A stretch of 64,000 nucleotides of DNA from JAJEFO01 sp009843725. Lineage in GTDB: Bacteria; Pseudomonadota; Alphaproteobacteria; Rhodobacterales; Rhodobacteraceae. Shown here one piece after another: positions 26,161 through 35,377 of the stretch. The stretch is taken from positions 682,001-746,000 of the forward strand of contig CBDEUJ010000003.1 in assembly GCA_965243215.1 (NCBI GenBank), given 5' to 3'. Numbering within the stretch: position 1 is the first letter of the stretch; every line of letters starts with the position of its first letter. The notes below the pieces were generated by a model that saw nothing but the letters and a program-made list of their open reading frames with translations, was not told the origin of the DNA and made no database searches. The translations under genes and the position numbers were made by a program.

Positions 26161-28359
26161 TCAGAAGCCACCCTCCAGTTCGAAAATCAGCGTGGATAGC
26201 GGCGGCAGCGTCAGGCACAAGGAGTGCTCGCGTCCTGATGCCGCAATCGCTTCGCTGTCGACAGCGCCCAGATTGCCTCGTCCGCCACCGCCGTAGACTT
26301 CTGCATCGGTGTTCAAGCGTTCGGTCCAGCGGCCCGGCACCGGAACACCGATGCGCCGGGCCTGCCGTTCCACCGGAGTGAAGTTGCAGACCACCAGCAC
26401 AGGAGCATTTCCATCCTCTCCGCGCCGGATCCAGGCAAGGATCGATTCATCGGCCGCACCTGCCTCAACCCACTGAAACCCGCCAGGCTGGCAATCGAGC
26501 TGATAGAGGCTCGGCGTGCGCCGGTAGAGCCCGTTCAGATCCCGAACCAGGTTCCGCACACCGCCATGCAGGTCGTTGTCGAGCAGATGCCAGTCGAGCG
26601 AAGCGTCGTGGTTCCACTCACGCCCTTGCGCGAACTCGCAGCCCATGAAGAGCAGTTTCTTGCCCGGATGACCCCACATGAAACCGTAATAGGCGCGCAG
26701 GTTGGCAAACTTGTCGAGCCCTTCGCCGGACATCTTGTCGAGCATCGACCCTTTGCCATGGACAACCTCATCGTGGCTGATCGGCAAGATGAAGTTCTCC
26801 GAGAAGGCATAGTCGATCCCGAACGTCATCTTGTGATGGTGGTGTTTTCGGTGAACCGGATCCTCGCTCATGTACGACAGCGTGTCATTCATCCAGCCCA
26901 TGTTCCACTTGAACCCGAAGCCGAGTCCGCCCTGGTCCACCGGACCGCAAACGCCCGGGAAGGCTGTGCTTTCCTCGGCCACCATCATGATTCCGGGCAC
27001 GTCGCCGTAGGCGACGGCATTGGTCCGTTGCAAAAAGGAAATGGCTTCCAGATTTTCGCGGCCGCCATCCTTGTTCGGAATCCATTCGCCCTCCTTCCGC
27101 GAATAGTCACGATAGAGCATCGACGCCACCGCATCGACGCGCAGGCCATCCACGTGATGTTCCTTCAGCCAGTAGAGCGCATTGGCGACAAGGTAGTTCG
27201 ACACTTCACGCCGCCCATAGTTGTAGACGAGCGTGTTCCAGTCAGGGTGAAAGCCCTCTCGGCGGTCCGCGTGCTCGTAGAGCGACGTGCCGTCGAACCG
27301 ACCCAGGCCGTGCTTGTCCTCGGGGAAATGGCCCGGAACCCAGTCCAGAATGAGGCCAAGCTCCGCCGCGTGGCAGGCTTCGACAAGGTGCCGGAATTCG
27401 TCCGGCGTTCCGAAGCGAATCGTGGGCGCATAGAGACCAATCGGCTGATAGCCCCAGGAACCGTCAAACGGAAATTCCGAAACCGGCATCAGCTCAACAT
27501 GGGTGAAGCCCATGTCCCTGGCATGGTCCACGAGCCGTGTCGCGTGTTCCAGATATGACAAGGGCCGGTTGCCTTCGTCCGAATCGCGCCGCCACGACCC
27601 CAGATGGACCTCGTAGATCGAGATCGGCTGGTCAATGCGCTGCCGCGCCTCGCGCGTCGAAATCCACGCCTCGTCTGTCCACGCGTGACCGTCCAGGCGC
27701 CGCACCACGGACGCGGTTCCGGGCGGGTGCTCGGCGCCAAATCCGAATGGATCGGCCTTTTGCGGCAGGAGATGACCATCCGGCCCAAGCAATTCGTACT
27801 TGTAGGTCTCGCCCTCTCCAACACCGGGAAGGAAGATCTCCCAAACTCCGCTCTGGCCCCGTCGACGCATTGCGTGACGCCGACCGTCCCAATCGTTGAA
27901 GTCGCCCGCGACCGATACGCGACGCGCATTTGGCGCCCAGACCGCGAAATGCGTGCCTTCTGCGCCCTCATGCTTGATGACATGAGCGCCCAGCGCGTTC
28001 CAAAGGTTCAGGTGCGCGCCCTCGCCAATCAGGTGCTCGTCCAGATCGCCAAGAACCGGACGGTATCTGTATGGATCCTCGACGACGCATTGGTCCGCAC
28101 CCTTGGTGATGCGCAGAAGATAGGCGAACGGCTCCTTGCGTCGGGCAGCCTGGCCAACGAAGACGTCCGGCACGTCCTGCACCTGCTTCAGGGTCACGAC
28201 CCGGCGCCTGGTGCGTGCGTCGAGCACTTCGATCCCGGTCGCGCCGGGCATGAAGACCCGGATCGTCTGCCGTCCGTCGACGACGTGCGGGCCCAGCACC
28301 GAAAACGGGTCCGCATGCGTGCCCGCGGCGATCTTCCGGGCGTCATCAGTTGGCATCAT
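26161..28359 (-). CDS. glgB: 1,4-alpha-glucan branching enzyme
   Basis: GH13 branching enzyme, 732 residues, introducing alpha-1,6 branches. Two N-terminal CBM48-like modules (for example FAVWAPNARRVSVAGDFNDWDGRRH) precede the barrel. Catalytic signatures are DGLRVDAVASMLYRDYSR (nucleophile Asp), MMVAEESTAFPGV (acid/base Glu) and LPISHDEVVHGK. It sits 24 bases after glgP and 33 bases before glgC. Confidence 0.96.
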   Translation of the reverse strand: MMPTDDARKIAAGTHADPFSVLGPHVVDGRQTIRVFMPGATGIEVLDARTRRRVVTLKQVQDVPDVFVGQAARRKEPFAYLLRITKGADQCVVEDPYRYRPVLGDLDEHLIGEGAHLNLWNALGAHVIKHEGAEGTHFAVWAPNARRVSVAGDFNDWDGRRHAMRRRGQSGVWEIFLPGVGEGETYKYELLGPDGHLLPQKADPFGFGAEHPPGTASVVRRLDGHAWTDEAWISTREARQRIDQPISIYEVHLGSWRRDSDEGNRPLSYLEHATRLVDHARDMGFTHVELMPVSEFPFDGSWGYQPIGLYAPTIRFGTPDEFRHLVEACHAAELGLILDWVPGHFPEDKHGLGRFDGTSLYEHADRREGFHPDWNTLVYNYGRREVSNYLVANALYWLKEHHVDGLRVDAVASMLYRDYSRKEGEWIPNKDGGRENLEAISFLQRTNAVAYGDVPGIMMVAEESTAFPGVCGPVDQGGLGFGFKWNMGWMNDTLSYMSEDPVHRKHHHHKMTFGIDYAFSENFILPISHDEVVHGKGSMLDKMSGEGLDKFANLRAYYGFMWGHPGKKLLFMGCEFAQGREWNHDASLDWHLLDNDLHGGVRNLVRDLNGLYRRTPSLYQLDCQPGGFQWVEAGAADESILAWIRRGEDGNAPVLVVCNFTPVERQARRIGVPVPGRWTERLNTDAEVYGGGGRGNLGAVDSEAIAASGREHSLCLTLPPLSTLIFELEGGF

Positions 28360-28383
28360 GTCATCAAGCCCCGTTCGGCGACA

Positions 28384-30792
28384 TCACCTGGCAGCATTTT
28401 GCGTCAGTGAAGACGCGCCCCAGATGTCCCTTGCGTATCCCCGTACCGTCCGGTCGGACGAGAACCAGCCCATGCCCGCAGTGTTGAGCGCAGCCGTTCT
28501 GGTCCAGGTGTCCTCGTCCTTGTAAGCGGCGTCGACCTTGCGCTGCGTTTCGAAATAGCTGTCGAAGTCGCAGGTCACCAAAAAGTGGTCGTGGTCGAAG
28601 AGGTTCTGCAGCAGGCCTCGGTAGCGCTCCGTGTCGCCTCCGGAAAACACCCCGGAAGCCACCTGATCGAGCGCGCGCTTGAGGCGCGGGCTGGCGCTGA
28701 TTGCCTCGCGCGCAAAGCCCGCCACCGTCCGGCGCTCCATGACCTCCTCCGCAGCAAGACCGAACAGAAAGAAGTTCTCGGCACCAACATGCTCACGAAT
28801 TTCGACATTTGCGCCGTCCAGCGTGCCAATCGTCAGGCTGCCGTTCAGCGACAGCTTCATGTTTCCCGTTCCTGACGCCTCCATCCCTGCCGTCGAAATC
28901 TGCTCGGACAGATCGGAGGCGGGGATCAGGACCTCCGCCATCGAGACGTTGTAGTTCGCGGGATAGGCGACCTGCAGCAGGTCGCGGGTGGCCTTGTCGC
29001 TGTTGATCGTGGCTGCCACGTCATTGACGAGATGGATGATCGACTTGGCCATGACATAGCCAGGAGCCGCCTTTCCTCCGAACAGCTTGACGCGCGGCGT
29101 CCAATCGCAGTTGGGCGCGTCCTTGATCTCGTTCCAAAGCGCGATGGCCTCCAGTATGTTCATGAGCTGGCGCTTGTATTCGTGGATCCGCTTGATCTGA
29201 ACATCGAACATCGCGTCCGGATCGATCGACACGCCGTCGCGGTCCTTCAACCACCCTGCAAGGCGCATCTTGTTTTGCCTCTTTGCGGCACGGAACCTGT
29301 CCCGAAAGCCGGCATCCTCAGCATTCGCGCGCAGTTCGGACAGTCGCTCGAGATCATGCACCCAGCCGGTCCCGACCGTTTCGTCGATCAGGTCGCGCAA
29401 CGGCGCATTGCAGGAATAGAGCCAGCGTCGCGGCGTGATGCCGTTGGTCTGGTTGATGATGCGTTCGGGATAGGCGTCGTGCAGCTCCGCGAAAACCGTC
29501 CGCCTGACCAGGGCCGAGTGGAGTGCAGACACGCCGTTCACCCGATGCGCCATCACGAAGGCCAGTTCACCCATTCTCACTTCGCCATTCTCGATGACGC
29601 GGACGTCGCTGCCGCTGCGGTGCAGGTGATCTTCCTGAATGAACCGGACTATCTCGAAATGGCGCGGCAAAATCCGAGCAAACAGGCCCTCTGACCACCG
29701 CTCCAGCGCCTCGGGCAGAAGCGTGTGATTGGTGAAGGCCAGGCACGCGCGCGCCGTCTCGACGGCAATGCGCTTCTCCAAGCCGTGTTCATCGACGAGC
29801 AGGCGGATGAGCTCCGGACCCGCAATCGCGGGGTGCGTGTCGTTGAGCTGTATCGCCACGTGGTCTGCGAGATTCTCAAGAGAATGGCCTTCTGAGAGCA
29901 GTCGGCGAAGAATGTCCTGAATCGATGCAGACGTGAAGAAATACTCCTGCTTGAATCGCAGTTCCTTGCCCAAGTCCGTCGTGTCATCCGGATAGAGAAC
30001 ACGCGAAATCGTCCGCGCGAGACTTTCTGGTGCGTTGGCGGCCAAGTAGTCGCCGCGGTTGAAGCTCTCGAGATCAAAGAGCTTCGTGGGCTTGGCCGCC
30101 CAAAGCCGCAAGGTGTTGGCCCATTTCCCCTTCCAGCCGACCACCGGCGTGTCATAGGCCATGGCGGTGATGGTTTCTTCCGGACGCCAGATCGCCTGGC
30201 CGCCACTCTCCGAAACGCTGCCGCCGAAATGGATCGGGCAGGACACTTCCGGACGCTCAAATTCCCAGGCATGGCGCTGAGCCAGCCAGGTCTCGGCGGT
30301 CTCCACCTGCGCGCCGTTGTCGAAATGCTGCTCGAACAGGCCCTGTTCGTAGCGGATGCCATAGCCGTAGGCAGGGATCGCCAACGATGCGAGGCTGTCC
30401 ATGAAACACGCAGCGAGCCGGCCCAGCCCGCCGTTGCCAAGCGCGGCGTCCGGCTCGTCGGCCACCACGGTGGAATAGTCCTGACCCAGCGCCTCCATCG
30501 CCTCGCGCGCCACCGTTTCGATGCCAAGGTTCACGGCCACGTCCTCGATCAACCGGCCGACCAGAAACTCCATTGACAGGTAGTAGACCCGCTTGGCCTT
30601 GGCCCTGTAGGTGTCCCGGGTCGAGGCAAACCAGGGTTCCACGACCAGGTCGCGCAACGTCAATGACAGCGCCATTCGCCAATCGTAAAGCGTGGCGTGT
30701 TCAGGATCCTTTCCCAGGGACGTCCGAAGGTGTCGGTCAATCCCGTTGCGAAAGGAGTCCGTGTCCGCAAGGTTGAAACTGTCTCTCGGCAT
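28384..30792 (-). CDS. glgP: Glycogen/starch phosphorylase
   Basis: GT35 alpha-glucan phosphorylase of about 802 residues, releasing glucose-1-phosphate. The PLP region EASGTGNMKLSLNG and the glucose-binding DEPDAALGNGGLGRLAACF are intact. I use ATG 30792 because MPRDSF leads directly into the family N-terminus; ATG 30825, 11 codons upstream, is equally possible, and neither has a good ribosome-binding site. It is the first gene of the glycogen operon glgPBCAX-malQ-pgm, so the operon promoter should lie between 30826 and the fructokinase stop at 30913, unless transcription reads in from the fructokinase gene. Confidence 0.93.
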   Translation of the reverse strand: MPRDSFNLADTDSFRNGIDRHLRTSLGKDPEHATLYDWRMALSLTLRDLVVEPWFASTRDTYRAKAKRVYYLSMEFLVGRLIEDVAVNLGIETVAREAMEALGQDYSTVVADEPDAALGNGGLGRLAACFMDSLASLAIPAYGYGIRYEQGLFEQHFDNGAQVETAETWLAQRHAWEFERPEVSCPIHFGGSVSESGGQAIWRPEETITAMAYDTPVVGWKGKWANTLRLWAAKPTKLFDLESFNRGDYLAANAPESLARTISRVLYPDDTTDLGKELRFKQEYFFTSASIQDILRRLLSEGHSLENLADHVAIQLNDTHPAIAGPELIRLLVDEHGLEKRIAVETARACLAFTNHTLLPEALERWSEGLFARILPRHFEIVRFIQEDHLHRSGSDVRVIENGEVRMGELAFVMAHRVNGVSALHSALVRRTVFAELHDAYPERIINQTNGITPRRWLYSCNAPLRDLIDETVGTGWVHDLERLSELRANAEDAGFRDRFRAAKRQNKMRLAGWLKDRDGVSIDPDAMFDVQIKRIHEYKRQLMNILEAIALWNEIKDAPNCDWTPRVKLFGGKAAPGYVMAKSIIHLVNDVAATINSDKATRDLLQVAYPANYNVSMAEVLIPASDLSEQISTAGMEASGTGNMKLSLNGSLTIGTLDGANVEIREHVGAENFFLFGLAAEEVMERRTVAGFAREAISASPRLKRALDQVASGVFSGGDTERYRGLLQNLFDHDHFLVTCDFDSYFETQRKVDAAYKDEDTWTRTAALNTAGMGWFSSDRTVRGYARDIWGASSLTQNAAR

Positions 30793-30912
30793 TGCACTCG
30801 TCTTGTTCTTCAATGGCAGTTCCATTTGGCGGCCAGGTCCGGCCCTTTTCTGTGCCGGCGGCCATTCGCTGAACTGTCAATGGCACATCCGCAGGTCCGA
30901 CTTGTGCCCCGG

Positions 30913-31842
30913 CTACATCAATTCCCTTTCCCATGGCGGGTTGGCCCCAGCCCTGGACACTGTCACCGCCGCGGCGGCACTTCCCAGGCCAAGCGCAGAT
31001 TCCAGTTCGGTGTCGGACAGTTCAGCGATGCCGGCCCGCGACAGCTTGTCCTGACGGAAAAGCCCTGCAAGGAATCCGGCGTTGAACGTATCGCCGGCGC
31101 CAACGGTATCCACGACTTCGGCCTTCACTGCCGATGTCTCGACATCAATGCCGGCAGACGACATGGCAATCGCGCCTGCACTTCCCTGAGTGGCCACGAC
31201 GAGCGACGGGCCAAGCTCGAGAATCGATTCAAGCTTCTCCCGGAACTTCAGAGGTCGAGGCACAAGCCAATCCAGGTCCTCGTCCGAGATCTTCACGATG
31301 TCGCTCAGTTCCATCATGCGCTTGATGCGACCACGAAACCGGCCTTCATCCGCGATGAAGGACGGCCGGATGTTCGGATCGAGCATTGCCAGCCGGGTCT
31401 CGCCTTCGCGCGCCAGAAGACTGGCAAACGTTTCGGCGCACGGTTCGCTGGCAAGGCTGATCCCGCCGAAGAACAGGCAGCCGATCTCGGGATCAAGTGC
31501 CGGCATCTCCTCGTTGCTCAACATGCGCAGGGCCGAATTCTCGTCAAAGAAGCTGTAGGACGCCTGGCCGTCCCGCAGCGCCACAAAGGCCAGAGTTGTC
31601 GGACGGTCGGTTGAAACCGCATGCCTTGTGTCGACATGGCTGTCGTCCAGCGCTTGGCGGAGCTGCACGCCAAACAGATCTGACGAAAGCCCTGTCAGCA
31701 ATCCTGCATCGACGCCCAGACGGCCCAGGGCGATCGCGGTGTTGAAGACGGCGCCGCCCGGGTGTGGCACAAAGCAGGATTGTCCATCAGCCGTTTCCGA
31801 CGGAATCATGTCAATGAGCGATTCGCCACAGCACAGAATCAT
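30913..31842 (-). CDS. Fructokinase, PfkB family (MtlZ-like)
   Basis: Ribokinase/PfkB-family sugar kinase, 309 residues. The N-terminal GGAVFNTAIALGRLG and the C-terminal DTVGAGDTFNAGF (catalytic Asp in GAGD) are intact. GGGAGA lies about 8 bases before ATG 31842. A broken mannitol 2-dehydrogenase gene sits directly upstream on the same strand, the order mtlK-mtlZ found in the Rhodobacter polyol operon, where MtlZ phosphorylates the fructose that MtlK makes. Fructokinase activity is therefore likely, now perhaps serving other sources of fructose. Confidence 0.85.
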   Translation of the reverse strand: MILCCGESLIDMIPSETADGQSCFVPHPGGAVFNTAIALGRLGVDAGLLTGLSSDLFGVQLRQALDDSHVDTRHAVSTDRPTTLAFVALRDGQASYSFFDENSALRMLSNEEMPALDPEIGCLFFGGISLASEPCAETFASLLAREGETRLAMLDPNIRPSFIADEGRFRGRIKRMMELSDIVKISDEDLDWLVPRPLKFREKLESILELGPSLVVATQGSAGAIAMSSAGIDVETSAVKAEVVDTVGAGDTFNAGFLAGLFRQDKLSRAGIAELSDTELESALGLGSAAAAVTVSRAGANPPWERELM

Positions 31843-31873
31843 GATGGAATCTCCCGAAACGAACCGTGCCTTT

Positions 31874-32365
31874 TCACCTGCCGCGCATGCATTTGTCTAG
31901 CGCTGTTGCCGTGCCCTCCGACCGGATCACGCCATGCCACTCATAATGGCTTCGACAAAACCGGGTTCTTCGACAAATGTGCCGTTTATGTCACGCCGCT
32001 CCAACCATGCGCCTGGACGAAGTCGCGCCGCCGCTGCCACATACGTCAGGCCGCTCCGGCCCGGGTCGTTCGGCCTGATGACGGTTCCGTCGTCGCGAGT
32101 GCCTGCACACATGCACCCACAGGGCCTCCACGAGGCTGAGATCGGCCACGGACCCACCGGCCGCCAGCGCGTCTCGCAAGATCGGCAGGACAAGCCCGGT
32201 ATGCCGAGTCGGGCCGTCAAAGGCAACACGGTGGGTCGCGTCCTGGATCGCCGGGTTCGAGAAGCGCGTCTCGATCACGGCAATCTATGCACCCGGCGTC
32301 ATGCCGGGCACCAGTGCCACGCATGGCGCAAATCCCTCGTGCTGAAACTTGCGAAACAAGGCGGA
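31874..32365 (-). pseudogene. Mannitol 2-dehydrogenase (mtlK-like) C-terminal remnant
   Basis: Pieces of the long-chain mannitol dehydrogenase C-terminal domain are readable in three frames. LFRKFQHEGFAPCVALVPGMTPGA ends at a TAG where family members carry Tyr (near 32287). IAVIETRFSNPAIQDATHRVAFDGP then runs to about 32108. The frame shifts and CAGTRDDGTVIRPNDPG continues to about 31930. It shifts again to RSEGTATAL and a TGA at 31874-31876. The N-terminal nucleotide-binding half is absent: at about 32366-32416 the reading frame passes into an IS200-type transposase scrap. One nonsense change, two frameshifts and loss of the N-terminus make this a clear pseudogene. Confidence 0.8.
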
Positions 32366-32416
32366 GATCCGAGGATGCGCCGCCGGGCGGGCAGCCGGGA
32401 TTCGATGTCTGGAATT

Positions 32417-32563
32417 CAATTCCCGCCGGAGAGTCCTGCTCGTCCAGCCCTTCAACCTGTTGACGATCTCCGCCACGCAGAGCGTCGGGTCGCTGTCGAC
32501 GAACGGGTGAACATGGTCCGGCATCATGTTGAGTTCAACAATGTCGCTTGCCATTTGCACGAA
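32417..32563 (-). pseudogene. IS200/IS605 TnpA (Y1 transposase) fragment
   Basis: The frame reads SDIVELNMMPDHVHPFVDSDP, then VAEIVNRLKGWTSRTLRREL. The HVH pair is the HUH metal-binding motif of Y1 transposases, and the VxRLKGxTSRxLRRE segment follows it in the family. The N-terminal strand and the C-terminal catalytic tyrosine are missing. The same open frame continues without a stop into the mannitol dehydrogenase remnant, forming a chance chimeric frame at 32285-32569. Confidence 0.65.
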
Positions 32564-32592
32564 CCGCATTCATCAGCTGTGCTGCTTCTCCA

Positions 32593-32937
32593 TCACCAAC
32601 TGTTGGCGTCAATCCATTTCGCAAGCAATTCGCGGCTCTTGTAACATTCTTCCGGAATGCTGCGCTTTCGGCCACGTGCGATGCGCTCGGCCCATTCAGT
32701 CTGCCTTGCAGTCGGAAGATTGCCCTCGACGCGTTTCGAACGCGCCATGCGATGCCGGTTTGCCTCGATCCAGCGCGAAAGGTCGGCACGGTCCAGTTGC
32801 ACGTCCCTGGGCAGCGCGATCCCGGATGAAGCCGCGATTTTCCTGGCAAATTGCAACTGGCGGTCGGTGGGCCGGAGCGGAGGAAGGCTGGCATAGTCCG
32901 GTCGCTCCGCAGGTCGGATGGTCTGGTGCATTGTCAT
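32593..32937 (-). CDS. Hypothetical 114-residue protein with tandem PTxRQ...WIxAN repeats
   Basis: Function not recognised. The protein carries two copies of a motif: PTDRQLQFARKIA..IALP..DRADLSRWIEAN at about residues 23-59 and PTARQTEWAERIA..SIPEECYKSRELLAKWIDAN at about 75-112. From memory, similar units occur at the C-terminus of some topoisomerase-like and plasmid-borne proteins, so nucleic-acid binding is possible but unproven. GGGGAG lies 6 bases before ATG 32937, and an AT-rich stretch unlike the rest of the window follows upstream, so it looks like an expressed accessory gene. It abuts transposase debris. No signal peptide or membrane segment is seen. Confidence 0.6.
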   Translation of the reverse strand: MTMHQTIRPAERPDYASLPPLRPTDRQLQFARKIAASSGIALPRDVQLDRADLSRWIEANRHRMARSKRVEGNLPTARQTEWAERIARGRKRSIPEECYKSRELLAKWIDANSW

Positions 32938-33297
32938 TGCGACTCCCCGATCAGGGCTGCGATGTGCCAGACATAGAACATTAAATGAACAAGATCAAGA
33001 GTAAATCAACATGTTGTGAGAATCTTGGGTGTCACACCTATATATTCCCCCGAAATGCGTCCAACGTGATGCCGCGCCTTTCATTCGATGCCGACCATCG
33101 TCCCGGCAGAAATGTCGACATCCTGCCATGGAAGCCGATCTGCCCGGCAAAGGCGGTGTTCGGGAACCGTCGGTCCATGAAGGGCGGCGAGGAGCCGTCA
33201 GGAATTCGGCAGGAACCGGTCTCGAAAGCGATGGCTTCGGGGTGCTCTCTGGGAGCATCGCAAGCCATAGCTTGCCGATTCCGGTCGATTTCCCAGA
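32938..33297. other. AT-rich upstream region of the 114-residue gene, no supported gene
   Basis: About 120 bases (32950-33060) are clearly poorer in GC than the surroundings (runs such as AACATTAAATGAACAAG), consistent with a promoter for the minus-strand gene at 32593-32937 and with foreign origin. Bases 33060-33297 are GC-rich and hold only short open frames without recognisable motifs. Confidence 0.4.
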
Positions 33298-34404
33298 TCA
33301 TCGGCCGATTGAATCGCCGCTTCCCCCATGCCCGGCAGATGCCCGCCGGCGAGACTTTCTTGCGATTGTCCCGGCGACCAGGACCGTCACAAAAATCCGG
33401 AACAGATGATGACAGGCCACGACTACCGGACTCACGCCGAGGCTCAGCGCGATCAGGCCCATTTCCGTCACGCCACCAGGCGCAAAGCTTATGAACAGGG
33501 CGTCGACCGGTACCAGCATGAACCGGGAAAGAGTCATGGCAAAGCCGATGCCGAGCGCAAGCATCAAGACCGTTGAGACCGCGCCCAGGCTGAACGCCCT
33601 GATCAGCTGGCGTCCTGTCGATCCGGCAAACGTCGAGCCCAGCCCGGACCCAACAACCAGCTGGGCCAAGTTCAGGAGCCAGGCCGGGCTGTTGAGGTCA
33701 ACCAGTCCCGAAACATGGGCGGCCGCACTGAGAACAAGTGGACCAACCATGTGCGCGGCAGGCAGACGAAGCCTCGGGCCAAGAGCCATTCCCGCGGCCG
33801 CCAGCATCAGGATCACGAAAATGTCGACTGTCCTGTAGGCGTGCTGCTCGAAACTCTGGCCGGAAGCACTGCCAACCGTCTCGCCCGTCCAGAGCAGGAA
33901 AAGCAGTGGCACGATCATGACGACAAGCACGATTCGGGCAAAGTGCTGAACGCTGAGAACCCGCACGTCCCCTCCAGCCTGTTCGCCCAGAGAGACGGCT
34001 TCGACCAATCCGCCGGGCATCGCCGCAAAGAAGGCCGTCGTCCTGTCATATCGACCCAGCCTGCGGAACAACGCGTAGTTTCCGGCAAGCGCGATGACGA
34101 CGAACAGCACCATTGCCGTCATGGAAAGGCCCAGCGACGGAACGACTGCCAGGAGATCCGTCGTGAACGTGGCGCCGATCATGGTGCCGATCACCGCGAC
34201 GAATGTCATCCGCAGCAATGGCGGGAACTGCACCGCGCGCGCTCCCTTTCTGGATCGGAAGATCGTGAAGGCCGCGACGAAGGCCAGGCTTCCGGTCAGG
34301 TATGGCATCGGCAACCCGATCCACTGGGCCAGCGAACCGCCAACGCCGCCAATGGCCAGAATGCCGGCGGTCCGGAACAGAAAGACGAATCGGGCGGCCA
34401 TCAT
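33298..34404 (-). CDS. AbrB family integral membrane protein
   Basis: Membrane protein of the AbrB/ammonia monooxygenase-like family (two related hydrophobic halves), about 368 residues with ten or so membrane segments. The halves share the pattern AAMPGGLVEAVSLGEQAGGD (first) and SFAPGGVTEMGLIALSLGVSP (second), the hallmark PGG(L/V)xEM repeats. Family members are presumed transporters or regulators, but the substrate is unknown. The start at ATG 34404 begins at the first membrane segment; a frame open to 34539 would add 45 non-membrane residues without a ribosome-binding site. It follows the HEAT-repeat gene on the same strand. Confidence 0.82.
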   Translation of the reverse strand: MMAARFVFLFRTAGILAIGGVGGSLAQWIGLPMPYLTGSLAFVAAFTIFRSRKGARAVQFPPLLRMTFVAVIGTMIGATFTTDLLAVVPSLGLSMTAMVLFVVIALAGNYALFRRLGRYDRTTAFFAAMPGGLVEAVSLGEQAGGDVRVLSVQHFARIVLVVMIVPLLFLLWTGETVGSASGQSFEQHAYRTVDIFVILMLAAAGMALGPRLRLPAAHMVGPLVLSAAAHVSGLVDLNSPAWLLNLAQLVVGSGLGSTFAGSTGRQLIRAFSLGAVSTVLMLALGIGFAMTLSRFMLVPVDALFISFAPGGVTEMGLIALSLGVSPVVVACHHLFRIFVTVLVAGTIARKSRRRASAGHGGSGDSIGR

Positions 34405-34549
34405 GGACGCAAGACACTCGATTTGGCGGGCAGTTTCAAAGCCTGAACATGACCGGCCCGGATGCAGCGGTCTGTCCAGTCCCCAAACGACAGCAGTGGC
34501 CCCGGGCCCGGCAAGGCGCCGAGGCGCAATCAATGGCATGCAGATCAGT

Positions 34550-35377
34550 TCATTTCAGGCCCTTGAGTCTTTCGACGAGCTTGAGCGCCCTTGGTTCACC
34601 GCTGCATTCGAGTTCCTCGATGATCTGCTCTCTCAGGCGTCCGTGCCTTATGGCACATCGGGCGAGTCGCGTGATGATGTCGTCATCAACTATGCCTGCC
34701 AGTGCCGTCACGATTTCACTGGTCGGGCTTCTTTCAAGCTCCTCCAGCAATCCCGGTTTTGCGCCTTCGTGGCCGAATTGTCCCATCGTCGTCAGGCAAG
34801 CTCGCCGAATCGATCCCTCCGGGTCCAAGAGTCCTTTCTCCAACTCGTGCTTCGGCACTGGAGGAGTGCAGTTCCTGGCAAGCACGAACGCGCCTTCTCG
34901 CACCGCTGGCCGACTGTCTTCCAGCCAGCATGTGACGCTTTGTCCGGGCAGTGCCAGATTTGCCTCCGTCGCGCATTCCAGCGCAAGCGGCAGTAGCGCA
35001 TCAAACAAGTCCGGAACGTCAATGATCCTGACGAGCGCCTGCCTGGACAGGGAGGTTCCGACCTTCGCCAACGTATTGAGGGCACAACATTGCTCGCGCA
35101 ACGGCCCGTTGATTCCGAACCCGAAGAACCGCTTCCAAAGGGCTTCGAGGGCGGGAACGGCATCGTCACCGATGCCGCGCGCCAGCACCTGGTCGCACAA
35201 GGCTTGAACTTGGCCTACATTTGCCGAAGGGATCCGTGCAACGATTTCCTGATCATCCAGCCCTTCGACTTCAGGCTCGGGCAGGTGGCCCTCGTTTGAG
35301 CCCTGTGTCGGAATCCGTTCTTCAAACAGGTCCGGTTGTCGCGGCTCCTGTGCGGGGCGGGGAATTCTCTTGGACAA
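34550..35377 (-). CDS. HEAT-repeat protein of unknown function
   Basis: 275-residue soluble protein. After a low-complexity N-terminus (about 45 residues with many Pro, Glu and Gln) come alpha-helical HEAT/PBS-lyase-like repeats, for example REQCCALNTLAKVG, VREGAFVLARN, IRRACLTTMGQFG and EIVTALAGI. Such repeats usually mediate protein contacts. TTG 35377 is the first possible start but has only a weak ribosome-binding site, so the start is uncertain. The stop lies upstream of the AbrB-type gene on the same strand. No enzymatic motif is present. Confidence 0.6.
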   Translation of the reverse strand: MSKRIPRPAQEPRQPDLFEERIPTQGSNEGHLPEPEVEGLDDQEIVARIPSANVGQVQALCDQVLARGIGDDAVPALEALWKRFFGFGINGPLREQCCALNTLAKVGTSLSRQALVRIIDVPDLFDALLPLALECATEANLALPGQSVTCWLEDSRPAVREGAFVLARNCTPPVPKHELEKGLLDPEGSIRRACLTTMGQFGHEGAKPGLLEELERSPTSEIVTALAGIVDDDIITRLARCAIRHGRLREQIIEELECSGEPRALKLVERLKGLK

